Shown one piece after another: positions 36,127 through 45,203 of a stretch of 64,000 nucleotides of DNA. Within the stretch, counting starts at the first letter, position 1. Every line of letters starts with the position of its first letter. The position numbers and the translations under genes were made by a program. This DNA is from Ectopseudomonas guguanensis (GTDB lineage: Bacteria > Pseudomonadota > Gammaproteobacteria > Pseudomonadales > Pseudomonadaceae). Location: assembly GCF_900104265.1 (NCBI RefSeq), contig NZ_FNJJ01000015.1, forward strand, positions 62,001-126,000, read 5' to 3'. A model generated the notes under the pieces. The model made no database searches and was not told where the DNA came from. It saw nothing but the letters and a program-made list of their open reading frames with translations.

Positions 36127-38523
36127 ATGAACGATCAGGACAACACCCCGGAAGCCGTCGAAGTTCACGTCCAGGCCAGCAGCACTGGCCTGGTACTGCC
36201 CGCGCAGCAGTTGCCGGACAAGCTCTACATCATCCCCATCCACAACCGCCCGTTCTTCCCGGCGCAGGTGTTGCCGGTGATCGTCAACCAGCAGCCCTGG
36301 GGCCGCACCCTGACGCGCGTCGGCAACACCGAGCACAAGTGCATGGCGGTATTCTTCGTCGACACCCCGCCGGACGAGCACGGCGAGTTCGATCTCGACA
36401 GCCTGCCCGAGCACGGCACCCTGGTGCGCGTGCACCATGTCAGCGAGGAAGGCGGCAAGCTGCAGTTCGTCGCTCAGGGCCTGACCCGCGTGCGCATCCG
36501 CGGCTGGCTCAGCCGCCGTGGCCCGTACCTGGCCGAAGTGGACTACCCACAGCCGCCTGCCGACCCGCGTGACGAGGTCAAGGCCTACGGCATGGCGCTG
36601 ATCAATGCGATCAAGGAGCTGCTGCCGCTCAACCCGCTGTACAGCGAGGAGCTGAAGAACTACCTCAATCGCTTCAGCCCCAACGACCCGTCGCCACTTA
36701 CAGACTTTGCCGCCGCGCTGACCACCGCCTCCGGCCATGAGCTGCAGGAAGTGCTGGACACCGTGCCCATGCTCAAGCGCATGGAGAAGGTGCTGCCGCT
36801 GCTGCGCAAGGAGGTCGAAGTCGGCCGCCTGCAGAAGGAGCTGTCGGCCGAGGTGAACAAGCAGATCGGCGAGCGTCAGCGCGAATTCTTCCTCAAGGAG
36901 CAGCTCAAGCTGATCCAGCAGGAGCTGGGCATCAGCAAGGACGACAAGAGCGCCGACCGCGAGGAATTCCTCGCCCGCCTCGAGGGCAAGACCCTGCCCG
37001 CGCCTGCGCAGAAGCGCATCGACGAGGAGCTGAACAAGCTGTCGATCCTCGAGACCGGCTCGCCGGAGTACGCCGTCACCCGTAACTACCTGGACTGGGC
37101 GACCGCCCTGCCCTGGGGCATCCACGGCCAGGACAAGCTCGACCTCGGTCGCGCGCGCAAGGTGCTGGACAAGCACCACGCCGGCATGGACGACATCAAG
37201 CAGCGCATCACCGAGTTTCTCGCGGTCGGCGCCTTCAAGGGCGAGATCGCCGGCTCCATCGTGCTGCTGGTGGGTCCACCTGGCGTGGGCAAGACCAGTA
37301 TCGGCAAGTCCATCGCCGAATCCCTCGGCCGGCCGTTCTATCGCTTCTCGGTAGGCGGCATGCGTGACGAGGCGGAAATCAAGGGCCATCGCCGCACCTA
37401 CATTGGCGCCATGCCCGGCAAGCTGGTGCAGGCGCTGAAGGAAGCCGAGGTGATGAACCCGGTGATCATGCTCGACGAGATCGACAAGATGGGCACCAGC
37501 TACCAGGGCGACCCCGCCTCGGCGCTGCTGGAAACCCTCGATCCGGAGCAGAACGTCGAGTTCCTCGACCACTACCTGGATCTGCGCCTGGACCTGTCCA
37601 AGGTGCTGTTCGTGTGCACCGCCAACACGCTCGACTCGATTCCCGGGCCGCTGCTCGACCGCATGGAGGTGATCCGCCTGTCCGGCTACATCACCGAGGA
37701 AAAGCTCGCCATCGCCAAGCGCCACCTGTGGCCCAAGCAGCTGGAAAAGGCCGGCGTACCGAAGGCGCGCCTGTCCATCAGCGACGCGGCGCTGCGCGCG
37801 GTGATCGAAGGCTATGCCCGCGAGGCCGGCGTACGCCAGCTGGAGAAGCAGCTGGGCAAGCTGGTGCGCAAGTCGGTGGTCAAATTGCTGGAAGATCCCG
37901 AAGCGAAAATCCGCATCGGCACCAAGGATCTGGAAGACACTCTGGGCATGCCGGTGTTCCGCAACGAGCGGGTGCTGGCCGGCGTCGGCGTGATCACCGG
38001 CCTGGCCTGGACCAGCATGGGCGGCGCCACCCTGCCGATCGAGGCGACGCGCATCCACACGCTCAACCGCGGCTTCAAGCTCACCGGCCAGCTCGGCGAG
38101 GTGATGAAGGAGTCGGCGGAGATCGCCTACAGCTACGTCAGCTCGCATCTGAAGCAGTTCGGCGGCGACCCGAGCTTCTTCGACCAGGCCTTCGTCCACC
38201 TGCACGTACCGGAAGGCGCCACGCCCAAGGACGGCCCCAGCGCCGGCATCACCATGGCCAGCGCCCTGCTCTCCCTGGCGCGCAACCAGGCGCCGAAAAA
38301 GGGCGTGGCCATGACCGGCGAGCTGACCCTCACCGGCCAGGTGCTGCCCATCGGCGGCGTACGCGAGAAGGTGATCGCGGCGCGCCGGCAGAAGATCAAT
38401 GAGCTGATCCTGCCGGAGGCCAACCGTGGCAGTTACGAGGAGTTGCCGGACTATCTCAAGGAAGGCCTGACGGTGCATTTCGCCAGGCGTTATGGGGATG
38501 TGGCCAAGATACTGTTCGACTAA
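36127..38523 (+). CDS. Lon-like ATP-dependent protease (AsrA type)
   Basis: A 798-residue AAA+ serine protease. N-terminal LON substrate domain, coiled linker (REFFLKEQLKLIQQELG), Walker A GPPGVGKT (near 382-389), Walker B VIMLDEIDK, and the C-terminal proteolytic domain with the Ser705-Lys748 dyad (PKDGPSAG and REKVIA), spaced 43 residues apart as in Lon. A distinctive N-terminal extension (NDQDNTPEAVEVHVQASSTGLVLPAQQ) separates it from housekeeping Lon; with the PruR-like and icp neighbours it fits AsrA, a heat-shock and aminoglycoside-response protease of P. aeruginosa. Confidence 0.93.
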   Translation: MNDQDNTPEAVEVHVQASSTGLVLPAQQLPDKLYIIPIHNRPFFPAQVLPVIVNQQPWGRTLTRVGNTEHKCMAVFFVDTPPDEHGEFDLDSLPEHGTLVRVHHVSEEGGKLQFVAQGLTRVRIRGWLSRRGPYLAEVDYPQPPADPRDEVKAYGMALINAIKELLPLNPLYSEELKNYLNRFSPNDPSPLTDFAAALTTASGHELQEVLDTVPMLKRMEKVLPLLRKEVEVGRLQKELSAEVNKQIGERQREFFLKEQLKLIQQELGISKDDKSADREEFLARLEGKTLPAPAQKRIDEELNKLSILETGSPEYAVTRNYLDWATALPWGIHGQDKLDLGRARKVLDKHHAGMDDIKQRITEFLAVGAFKGEIAGSIVLLVGPPGVGKTSIGKSIAESLGRPFYRFSVGGMRDEAEIKGHRRTYIGAMPGKLVQALKEAEVMNPVIMLDEIDKMGTSYQGDPASALLETLDPEQNVEFLDHYLDLRLDLSKVLFVCTANTLDSIPGPLLDRMEVIRLSGYITEEKLAIAKRHLWPKQLEKAGVPKARLSISDAALRAVIEGYAREAGVRQLEKQLGKLVRKSVVKLLEDPEAKIRIGTKDLEDTLGMPVFRNERVLAGVGVITGLAWTSMGGATLPIEATRIHTLNRGFKLTGQLGEVMKESAEIAYSYVSSHLKQFGGDPSFFDQAFVHLHVPEGATPKDGPSAGITMASALLSLARNQAPKKGVAMTGELTLTGQVLPIGGVREKVIAARRQKINELILPEANRGSYEELPDYLKEGLTVHFARRYGDVAKILFD

Positions 38524-38533
38524 AGAGGCCCAA

Positions 38534-38602
38534 TGTAGGAGCGAGCTCTGCTCGCGAATGTCGGCGAACCTGAAAGCTTCGCGAGCAAAGCTCGCTCCTA
38601 CA
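38534..38602. repeat. REP-like inverted repeat (TGTAGGAGCGAGCTCTGCTCGCGAA type)
   Basis: TGTAGGAGCGAGCTCTGCTC-GCGAA and its near-complement ending GCTCGCTCCTACA around a 20-base spacer, directly after the protease stop codon. It probably also shapes the 3' end of that transcript. Confidence 0.88.
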
Positions 38603-38682
38603 GCAAACCACGCATCTCCAAGGTCGCCACCGACAGGTCTATGCCGCTATGCTGGGCCAGGTTTCGTCGACTGGAGTTCGTC

Positions 38683-39075
38683 ATGCACGCCACCTTGCGC
38701 CTGCTTACCCTGCCCGCCCTGGCCCTGCTCAGCGCCTGCGCGCATCAATCCGGCACGCTGGAGCTGAAGAAGGATCGGCAGTGCCCGCTGACGCTGAACA
38801 AGGGCCAGCAGCTGATTCTCAGCCTGCCCAGCAACCCCACCACCGGTTTTCGCTGGGAGGTCCGTGATGGCGCGGCGAACGTACTGCAGAGCCTCGGCCC
38901 GGAGGTCTACAGCAATCCGGAAGACGCCGGGCTGGTGGGCGCTGGCGGCATCTCCACCTGGCGCTTCACCGCTCGCGAAGCCGGCGAGGGCCGCCTGCTG
39001 CTGACCTACCAGCAGCCCTGGGAGCCAAACGTGCCGCCGGCGCAAACCTTCGAGTGCGAGCTGCGGGTGAAGTGA
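38683..39075 (+). CDS. icp: chagasin-type inhibitor of cysteine peptidases (lipoprotein)
   Basis: A 130-residue chagasin/ICP-family (I42) protease inhibitor. The three inhibitory loops are visible: NPTTGF (L2 loop), GAGG (L4 loop) and QPWE (L6, usually R/K-PW). A signal peptide with lipobox LSAC (Cys at residue 17) predicts a lipid-anchored periplasmic protein. The ATG preceded by TGGAG was chosen over an upstream in-frame ATG because it gives the signal peptide. Located after the Lon-like protease as in P. aeruginosa. Confidence 0.9.
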   Translation: MHATLRLLTLPALALLSACAHQSGTLELKKDRQCPLTLNKGQQLILSLPSNPTTGFRWEVRDGAANVLQSLGPEVYSNPEDAGLVGAGGISTWRFTAREAGEGRLLLTYQQPWEPNVPPAQTFECELRVK

Positions 39076-39100
39076 AATAGTCGCGCATGGTACGGCTTCT

Positions 39101-39158
39101 GTGGGAGGGGCTTTAGCCGCCACGGCTCGAAGCGAATCGCCGCTAAAGCGCCTCCCAC
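39101..39158. repeat. REP-like inverted repeat (GTGGGAGGGGCTTTAGCC type)
   Basis: GTGGGAGGGGCTTTAGC at the left and GCTAAAGCGCCTCCCAC at the right form a long imperfect hairpin downstream of icp. Confidence 0.85.
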
Positions 39159-39162
39159 CGAC

Positions 39163-39212
39163 CGTAGGGCGGGTGCAACCCGCCACTCCCTCATGGCGGG
39201 TTTCACCCGCCC
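39163..39212. repeat. palindromic repeat (GTAGGGCGGGTGCAACCCGCC type)
   Basis: Two stacked small palindromes, GGCGGGTGCAACCCGCC and GGCGGGTTTCACCCGCC, in the middle of a run of three repeat families. Unrelated in sequence to the repeats on either side. Confidence 0.8.
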
Positions 39213-39262
39213 AAGCTGAAATTGACAAGGGGCGCAGATGCGCCCCCCTTCGTTTCCAGCGT

Positions 39263-39331
39263 TTCGCGGCTGAAGCCGCTCCTACAGTCAGAGGCTTACG
39301 CGATCTGGGTAGGAGCGGCTTCAGCCGCGAA
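39263..39331. repeat. REP-like inverted repeat (TCGCGGCTGAAGCCGCTCCTAC type)
   Basis: TTCGCGGCTGAAGCCGCTCC-TAC and its complement GTAGGAGCGGC-TTCAGCCGCGAA around a 22-base spacer, just before the stop codon of the convergent ABC permease gene. Confidence 0.88.
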
Positions 39332-39348
39332 TGCCGCTATCCAGAGGC

Positions 39349-40110
39349 TCAGCTCTTGAGCCGGTAACCGGTCTTGAAGATCCAGCCCACCAGGAGGATG
39401 CACAGCGCTAGAAAGCCCAGCACCATGGCCAGGCTGACGCCGACATTGACGTCGGACACGCCGTAGAAGCTCCAGCGGAAGGCGCTGATCAGGTACACCA
39501 CCGGGTTGAACAGGGTCACCGTCTGCCAGGCCGGCGGCAGCATGCTGATCGAATAGAAAGCACCGCCGAGGAAGGTCAGTGGCGTGACGATCAGCGCCGG
39601 GACGATCTGCAGCTTCTCCCAGCCATCGGCCCACACGCCGATGATGAAGCCGAACAAGCTGAAGGTCAGCGCCGTCAGCACCAGGAACGCCGCCATCCAC
39701 AGCGGATGCTGTATCTCGAAATCGACGAACAGCCTGGCGGTGAGCAGGATGATCAGACCGAGGATCACCGACTTGGTCGCTGCTGCGCCGACATAGCCGA
39801 TCAGAATCTCCAGGTACGACACCGGCGCCGAAAGAATCTCGTAGATGCTCCCCGAGTACTTGGGCATGTAGATGCCGAACGAGGCGTTGGAAATGCTCTC
39901 GGTCAGCAGCGCCAGCATGATCAGGCCAGGGATGATGAAGGCGCCGTAGCTCACGCCCTGCACCTGGGTCATGCTCGAACCGATGGCCGAGCCGAATACC
40001 ACGAAGTACAGCGAGGTGCTGATCACCGGGGTGGCGATGCTCTGCAACAGGGTGCGCCAGGTGCGCGCCAGCTCGAACAGGTAGATGGCCTTGATGGCGT
40101 ACAGGTTCAT
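39349..40110 (-). CDS. ABC-2 type transporter permease (YadH-like)
   Basis: A 253-residue permease with six transmembrane helices of the ABC-2 family (YadH/NodJ group). AIKAIYLFELARTWRTLLQSIATPVISTSLYFVVFG at the N-terminus and the conserved SISMLPPAWQTVTLFNPVVYLISAFRWSFYG near the C-terminus are diagnostic. It starts in a 4-bp ATGA overlap with the ATPase gene, so the two form one exporter. Substrate unknown. Confidence 0.92.
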   Translation of the reverse strand: MNLYAIKAIYLFELARTWRTLLQSIATPVISTSLYFVVFGSAIGSSMTQVQGVSYGAFIIPGLIMLALLTESISNASFGIYMPKYSGSIYEILSAPVSYLEILIGYVGAAATKSVILGLIILLTARLFVDFEIQHPLWMAAFLVLTALTFSLFGFIIGVWADGWEKLQIVPALIVTPLTFLGGAFYSISMLPPAWQTVTLFNPVVYLISAFRWSFYGVSDVNVGVSLAMVLGFLALCILLVGWIFKTGYRLKS

Positions 40111-41036
40111 GCGCGCGACTCCTTGATCAGGCCGACGAAGATTTCTTCCAGGGAACTCTGGCTCGACTGCAGATCCTTGAAGTCGATGCCGTGCTGGGTC
40201 AGATCGCGCAGCAGTTCGGCGATACCGGTGTTCTCGTGCTGGGCGTCGAAGGTGAACACCAGGGCATGGCCCTGATCGGCCAGCTCCAGGCCATAGCGCG
40301 CCAGCTCGGCCGGCACGCAGGACAAAGGCTGCTGCAGGTGCAGAGTGAGCCGCTTCTTGCCCAGCTTGTGCATCAGTACCTGCTTGTCCTCCACCAGGAT
40401 GATCCGCCCCTTGCTGATCACCCCGATGCGGTCGGCCATTTCCTCGGCCTCCTCGATGTAGTGGGTGGTGAGGATGATGGTCACGCCGCGCTCGCGCAGG
40501 CGCCGCACCATGTTCCACATGTCGCGGCGCAGCTCGACGTCGACGCCGGCGGTAGGCTCGTCGAGAAAGAGAATCTGCGGCTCGTGCGACAGCGCCTTGG
40601 CGATCATCACTCGGCGCTTCATGCCGCCGGACAGCTCCATGATCTTGGCGTCCCGCTTGTCCCACAGCGACAGGTCCTTGAGCAACTGCTCGAGATAGGC
40701 CGGATCGGGCTTCTTGCCGAACAGGCCGCGGCTGAACTTGACCGTCGCCCAGACGGTTTCGAACACGTCGCTGACCAGCTCCTGCGGCACCAGGCCGATC
40801 TGCGAGCGGGCCGCGCGGTAGTCGCGGACGATGTCCTTGCCGCCGACCAGTACCCTGCCCTCGCCCGGATTGACGATGCCGCAGATGATGCTGATCAGCG
40901 TGGTCTTGCCGGCGCCGTTGGGCCCGAGCAAGGCAAATATCTCGCCCTGGCGAATGTCCAGGTCGATGCCTTGCAGCGCCGGATGCCCGGACGCATAGGT
41001 CTTGTTCAGTTGCGAAATGGAGATGACCGACTGCAC
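40107..41036 (-). CDS. ABC transporter ATP-binding protein (YadG-like)
   Basis: A 309-residue ATPase partner of the YadH-like permease. Walker A LGPNGAGKTT, signature LSGGMKRR, Walker B ILFLDEPTAGVD and switch His in TTHYIEEAEE are complete, followed by a C-terminal DUF4162-like region. The GTG with AAGGGG upstream is favoured; an upstream in-frame GTG would add 11 residues with no family support. Confidence 0.92.
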   Translation of the reverse strand: MQSVISISQLNKTYASGHPALQGIDLDIRQGEIFALLGPNGAGKTTLISIICGIVNPGEGRVLVGGKDIVRDYRAARSQIGLVPQELVSDVFETVWATVKFSRGLFGKKPDPAYLEQLLKDLSLWDKRDAKIMELSGGMKRRVMIAKALSHEPQILFLDEPTAGVDVELRRDMWNMVRRLRERGVTIILTTHYIEEAEEMADRIGVISKGRIILVEDKQVLMHKLGKKRLTLHLQQPLSCVPAELARYGLELADQGHALVFTFDAQHENTGIAELLRDLTQHGIDFKDLQSSQSSLEEIFVGLIKESRA

Positions 41037-41108
41037 GGTGGATGGCCCCTTGCCTGCGGAAAACGCCACAGTTTACAGGGCATGAGGCACCGACATCAGC
41101 GCAGAGGA

Positions 41109-41136
41109 GAAAAAACGGCGCACTTGTGGTGCGCCG
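41109..41136 (-). terminator. strong rho-independent terminator closing the hexarate operon
   Basis: On the minus strand, an 8-bp perfect stem CGGCGCAC / GTGCGCCG with a CACAA loop followed by six T. It lies about 100 bp beyond the stop of the 2-hydroxyacid dehydrogenase gene and before the ABC ATPase start, so it isolates the catabolic operon from the exporter genes. Confidence 0.93.
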
Positions 41137-41236
41137 GGGATGCTGCAGGTGAGGTAGAGAACGATTACAGCGCTTGTGGCGATGTAACGATAGGCCAGGC
41201 GGCAGCGCTGCCCGGCATATTCGCTGGCGAGCGGGA

Positions 41237-42178
41237 TCAGAGCGGCGTCAGCAGCTTGCCGGTGGCGATGAAGGCGCGCAGGTTGTCCAGCACCAGATCG
41301 GCCATCTGCTGGCGCGTCTCGACGCTGCCGCTGCCGACGTGCGGCAGCAGCACCACGTTGTCCAGTTCGCGCAGCGCCGCCGGCACCTGGGGTTCGCGCT
41401 CGAAGACGTCCAGCCCGGCGCCGCCAATCACCTTCTGTTGCAACGCCGTGATCAGCGCGGCCTCATCGACCACCGAGCCACGTGCCACGTTGATCAGAAA
41501 ACCATCCGGGCCGAGTGCTTCGAGCACCTCGGCGTTGATCAGATGATGGGTGGCCTTGCCGCCGGGGCAAGTCAGCACCAGGAAATCCGCCCAGCGCGCC
41601 AGCGCCAGCAGATCCGGCTCGTGCTGGTAAGGACTGCCCTCGACCGCACGGCGATTGTGGTAACGCACCGGCATGGAGAAACCCGAGGCGCGCAGGGCCA
41701 CTGCCTCGCCGATGCGCCCGAGACCAACGATACCCAGGCGCTTGCCGCTGACCCGACGCGCCAACGGGAAACCCGTGGTGCTGTTCCAGGCGCCGCTGCG
41801 CACGAAGCGATCGGCCTCGGACAGACGTCGCGCGCTGTCGATCATCAGGCCCATGGCCAGGTCGGCCACGCAGTCGTTGAGCACGTCCGGCGTGGTGCTG
41901 AGCACGATGCCACGATCGCGCAGCAGCTCCAGCGGATAGGGGTCGTAGCCGACACCGAAGCTGCAGATGGCGCGCAGATTCGGCAGCAGCGCCAGCTGAT
42001 CAACTGTGCAGCCGAAACGTGCCGAGGACACCATGTAGATGAACTGCTCGCCATGCTCGCGCAGGAACGCCAGCGGCTCGGCCTGTTGCCACAGCGCGCT
42101 GACCTCGTATTGCTCGGCCAGCTCGCGGTTGAAACGCTCGCTCAGCGGGCCGACCTGCAACACCTTGGGTTTGCTCAT
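41237..42178 (-). CDS. D-isomer 2-hydroxyacid dehydrogenase (glyoxylate/hydroxypyruvate reductase type)
   Basis: A 313-residue NAD(P)-dependent dehydrogenase. The Rossmann motif is GIVGLGRIGEAV (near 149-160), catalytic Arg is in NVARGSVVDE, Glu in VFEREPQVP and His in LLPHVGSGS. AGGAGG directly precedes the chosen ATG. It is the promoter-distal gene of the hexarate cluster, 26 bp after the FAD-dehydrogenase gene; a role in reducing a 2-keto acid side product or oxidising a 2-hydroxy acid is inferred only from context. Confidence 0.9.
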   Translation of the reverse strand: MSKPKVLQVGPLSERFNRELAEQYEVSALWQQAEPLAFLREHGEQFIYMVSSARFGCTVDQLALLPNLRAICSFGVGYDPYPLELLRDRGIVLSTTPDVLNDCVADLAMGLMIDSARRLSEADRFVRSGAWNSTTGFPLARRVSGKRLGIVGLGRIGEAVALRASGFSMPVRYHNRRAVEGSPYQHEPDLLALARWADFLVLTCPGGKATHHLINAEVLEALGPDGFLINVARGSVVDEAALITALQQKVIGGAGLDVFEREPQVPAALRELDNVVLLPHVGSGSVETRQQMADLVLDNLRAFIATGKLLTPL

Positions 42179-42204
42179 GGAACCTCCTGTCTCAAACATG
42201 CGAT

Positions 42205-43623
42205 TTACAGCAATTTGCCCGGATTCATCAGTCCGGCCGGATCCAGCGCCTGCTTGACGCGGGTCATCAACTCCAGCTCCAGTGGCGCCTTGTAATGCTG
42301 CGCGGCCAGGCGCTTGGACTGGCCGAGGCCATGTTCAGCGCTGATGCTGCCGGCATAGCGCAGGGTCTGGTCGTAGATCACGCGCATGATCGCTTCGGCC
42401 TGCGCCTTGAACGCCCCATCCTCGGCGCCGGCTGGCTTGCTGATGTTGTAATGCAGGTTGCCGTCGCCAACGTGGCCGTAGGTGACGATGCGCACACCGG
42501 GGAAGGCTTGCTGCAGTGCGGCATCGGTACGTTCGATGAAGTCGGGGATACGGCTGACCGGCACGCTGATGTCGTGCTTGAGGCTCGGCCCCTCATGGTT
42601 CTGCGCCTCCGAGATGCCTTCGCGCAGCGCCCACAAGGCGCGCACCTGCGCGTCGCTGGCGGCGACCACGGCATCCAGCGCCACGCCCTGCTCCAAGGCG
42701 GCGCCGAGGCCCTGCTCGAGCAGTTCGTTCAGGGGCGCATTGGGCTGGGTGTCGCTCAGCTCGATTAGCACGTACCAGGGATGCGTTTCGGCGAACGGAT
42801 CACTGACACCGGCGACATGGCGCAGGACGAACTCGACGCTTTGCCGCGACATCAGCTCGAAGCCTGTCAGGCGGTCGCCGCACAGTCCGCGCATCTGCCC
42901 GATCAGCTCGACGGCCGCCTGCGGGCTGGGCAGCGCCACCCAGGCAGTGGTCAGGCTGCGCACGGCAGGAAACAACTTGAGCACGGCGGCGGTGATGATG
43001 CCCAGGGTGCCTTCGCTGCCGATGAACAGGTGCTTGAGGTCGTAACCGGTATTGTCCTTGCGCAACCCGCGCAAGCCGTCCCAGACGCGCCCGTCGGGCA
43101 GCACCACTTCCAGCCCCAGCGTCAGGTCGCGCATGTTGCCGTAGCGCAGCACCGCGGTGCCGCCGGCATTGGTCGCCAGGTTGCCACCGACCGTACAGCT
43201 GCCCTCGGCGCCCAGCGACAGCGGGAACAACCGGCCGACTTCGGCGGCGGCCTCCTGCAGTTGCTGCAGGATCATCCCGGCCTCGACGGTGATGGTGGCA
43301 TTGGCCACGTCCACTGCGCGGATACGCTTCATGCGTGTCAGCGACAGGACGATCTGCGCCCCGGAATCATCCGGAATCGAGCCGCCGCACAGGCCGGTAT
43401 TGCCGCCTTGTGGCACCAGGGCGACGCCGGCCTGCGCGCACAGACGCACCACGGCGGCAACTTCCTCGGTCGAAGCCGGGCGCAGCACGGCAGCCGCCTG
43501 GCCGCGGTAGGCACCACGCCAGTCGCTCAGGTAACTCTGCATACGCTCGGCGTCAGTGATCAGGCCAGCCTCGCCGACCGCCTCGCGCAATGCCTGCAGC
43601 AGAGCATCGGACAGGCCACTCAT
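42205..43623 (-). CDS. FAD-linked 2-hydroxyacid dehydrogenase (GlcD/D2HGDH type)
   Basis: A 472-residue flavoprotein of the vanillyl-alcohol-oxidase/GlcD family. The FAD-binding segment contains VPQGGNTGLCGGSIPD and SLGAEGSCTVGGNLATNAGG; the substrate domain carries YGHVGDGNLHYN and ISAEHGLGQSK, the metal/substrate histidines of D-lactate and D-2-hydroxyglutarate dehydrogenases. It abuts garD by 1 bp and is therefore cotranscribed. Its 2-hydroxy acid substrate is unknown. Confidence 0.92.
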   Translation of the reverse strand: MSGLSDALLQALREAVGEAGLITDAERMQSYLSDWRGAYRGQAAAVLRPASTEEVAAVVRLCAQAGVALVPQGGNTGLCGGSIPDDSGAQIVLSLTRMKRIRAVDVANATITVEAGMILQQLQEAAAEVGRLFPLSLGAEGSCTVGGNLATNAGGTAVLRYGNMRDLTLGLEVVLPDGRVWDGLRGLRKDNTGYDLKHLFIGSEGTLGIITAAVLKLFPAVRSLTTAWVALPSPQAAVELIGQMRGLCGDRLTGFELMSRQSVEFVLRHVAGVSDPFAETHPWYVLIELSDTQPNAPLNELLEQGLGAALEQGVALDAVVAASDAQVRALWALREGISEAQNHEGPSLKHDISVPVSRIPDFIERTDAALQQAFPGVRIVTYGHVGDGNLHYNISKPAGAEDGAFKAQAEAIMRVIYDQTLRYAGSISAEHGLGQSKRLAAQHYKAPLELELMTRVKQALDPAGLMNPGKLL

Positions 43624-43624
43624 C

Positions 43625-45181
43625 TCAGGTCACCGGCGCCGGGTTGAACAGCACCAGATCGTTGTGCAGGCGCAGCTGCTCGGCGCAGGTCTGCTTGCGA
43701 CCGCTGGCCACGTCCAGATAGAGCTGGAAGATGTGCCAGCCCATTTCCTCCAGCGTCATGCGCCCGGAGACGATCTGCCCGGCGTCGACATCGATCAGAT
43801 CGGGCCAGCGTTCGGCCAGTTGGGTGCGCGTGGCCACCTTGATCACCGGCACCATGGACAGGCCATAGGGCGTGCCACGACCGGTGGTGAAGATGTGCAG
43901 GTTCATGCCCGCTGCCAGTTGCAGGGTGCCGCAGATGAAGTCGCTGGCCGGCGTGGCGCAAAACCACAGGCCCTTGCCACGAATCCGCTCGCCCGGCGCG
44001 ACCACACCGGCGATGGTGCCGTTGCCGGACTTGGCGATGGAGCCCATGGCCTTCTCGACGATGTTGTTCAACCCGCCCTTCTTGTTGCCCGGCGTGGTGT
44101 TGGCGCTGCGATCGGCCATGCCGCGCGCAAGGTAGCGGTCGTACCAGTCCATCTCGCGGATCAGCGCATCGGCCACCTCGACGCTGGCGGCACGCGGCGT
44201 GAGCAGGTGGATGCCGTCACGCACTTCGGTGTTCTCACTGAACATCACAGTGGCACCAGCGCGCACCAGCAGGTCGGCGGCCACACCCAAAGCCGGGTTG
44301 GCGGTGATGCCGGAGAAGGCGTCGCTGCCGCCGCACTGCATGCCGACCACCAGCTCGGAGGCCGGCACGGTCTCGCGGCGACGCTGGTCGAGTACCTTCA
44401 GGCGCTCCTCGATCATGGCCATGATCTGCTCGACCATGCCGGCGAATCCGCTGCCGGAATCCTGCAGACGGAACAGCCAGTCTTCCTCGTCCATGCCGTT
44501 GGTGAGCTGGTCGCCATCCATCAACTGGTTGGCCTGCAGTTTCTCGCAGCCGAGGCTGATCACCAGCGCCTGGCCACCCAAGTTGGGGTTGCGGCTGATG
44601 TTGTACAGCGTGCGGATCGGCACCACGGCGTCCGGCGCATTGATCGCCACGCCGCAACCGTAGCTGTGCGACAGCGCCACCACGTCGTCGACGTTGGGGT
44701 ATTTGGGCAGGACTTCCTTGCGCACGCGCTCGACCACGTGACCGAGCACGCCGACCACGCACTGCACCGTGGTGGTCACACCCAGGATATTGCGCGTGCC
44801 GACGCTGCCGTCCGGGTTGCGGAAGCCTTCGAAGGTGTAGCCCTCCAGCGGCTCGCCAGGTGCGGTCTTGAGGGTCGCCTTGGGCAGGTTGTCCAGCAGC
44901 GGTGGCTCGGGCATGCGCAACACCTGCTCGGTGACCCAACTGCCGGCGGCGATGGGCTTGAGCGCATAGCCGATGACCTCGCCATAACGCACCACCTCGT
45001 GCCCTTCGGCGATATCCACCAGCGCCACCTTGTGGCTCTGCGGGATGCCTTCGACAGCCGTCAGGCCATCGTCGAATTGGCCGCCCGCGGCAACGCCCTG
45101 GTCATTGACCACCACGCCGACATTGTCGGTCGGGTGCAGGCGGATATAGCGGGGCGAATCCTGATGGGGAATCAACTGCAT
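43625..45181 (-). CDS. garD: galactarate dehydratase
   Basis: A 518-residue member of the UxaA/GarD family, which dehydrates galactarate (meso-mucate) to 5-dehydro-4-deoxy-D-glucarate. An N-terminal SAF-like domain (IRLHPTDNVGVVVND...PQSHKVALVDI) is followed by the catalytic region with GFRNPDGSVGTRN, SHSYGCG, SLGCEKLQANQL, GMQCGGSDAFSGITANPA and the C-terminal FTTGRGTPYG. Length equals E. coli GarD (about 523). AGGAG precedes the ATG. Confidence 0.93.
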   Translation of the reverse strand: MQLIPHQDSPRYIRLHPTDNVGVVVNDQGVAAGGQFDDGLTAVEGIPQSHKVALVDIAEGHEVVRYGEVIGYALKPIAAGSWVTEQVLRMPEPPLLDNLPKATLKTAPGEPLEGYTFEGFRNPDGSVGTRNILGVTTTVQCVVGVLGHVVERVRKEVLPKYPNVDDVVALSHSYGCGVAINAPDAVVPIRTLYNISRNPNLGGQALVISLGCEKLQANQLMDGDQLTNGMDEEDWLFRLQDSGSGFAGMVEQIMAMIEERLKVLDQRRRETVPASELVVGMQCGGSDAFSGITANPALGVAADLLVRAGATVMFSENTEVRDGIHLLTPRAASVEVADALIREMDWYDRYLARGMADRSANTTPGNKKGGLNNIVEKAMGSIAKSGNGTIAGVVAPGERIRGKGLWFCATPASDFICGTLQLAAGMNLHIFTTGRGTPYGLSMVPVIKVATRTQLAERWPDLIDVDAGQIVSGRMTLEEMGWHIFQLYLDVASGRKQTCAEQLRLHNDLVLFNPAPVT

Positions 45182-45203
45182 GACGCTTGCTCCTGTTGTG
45201 CGT

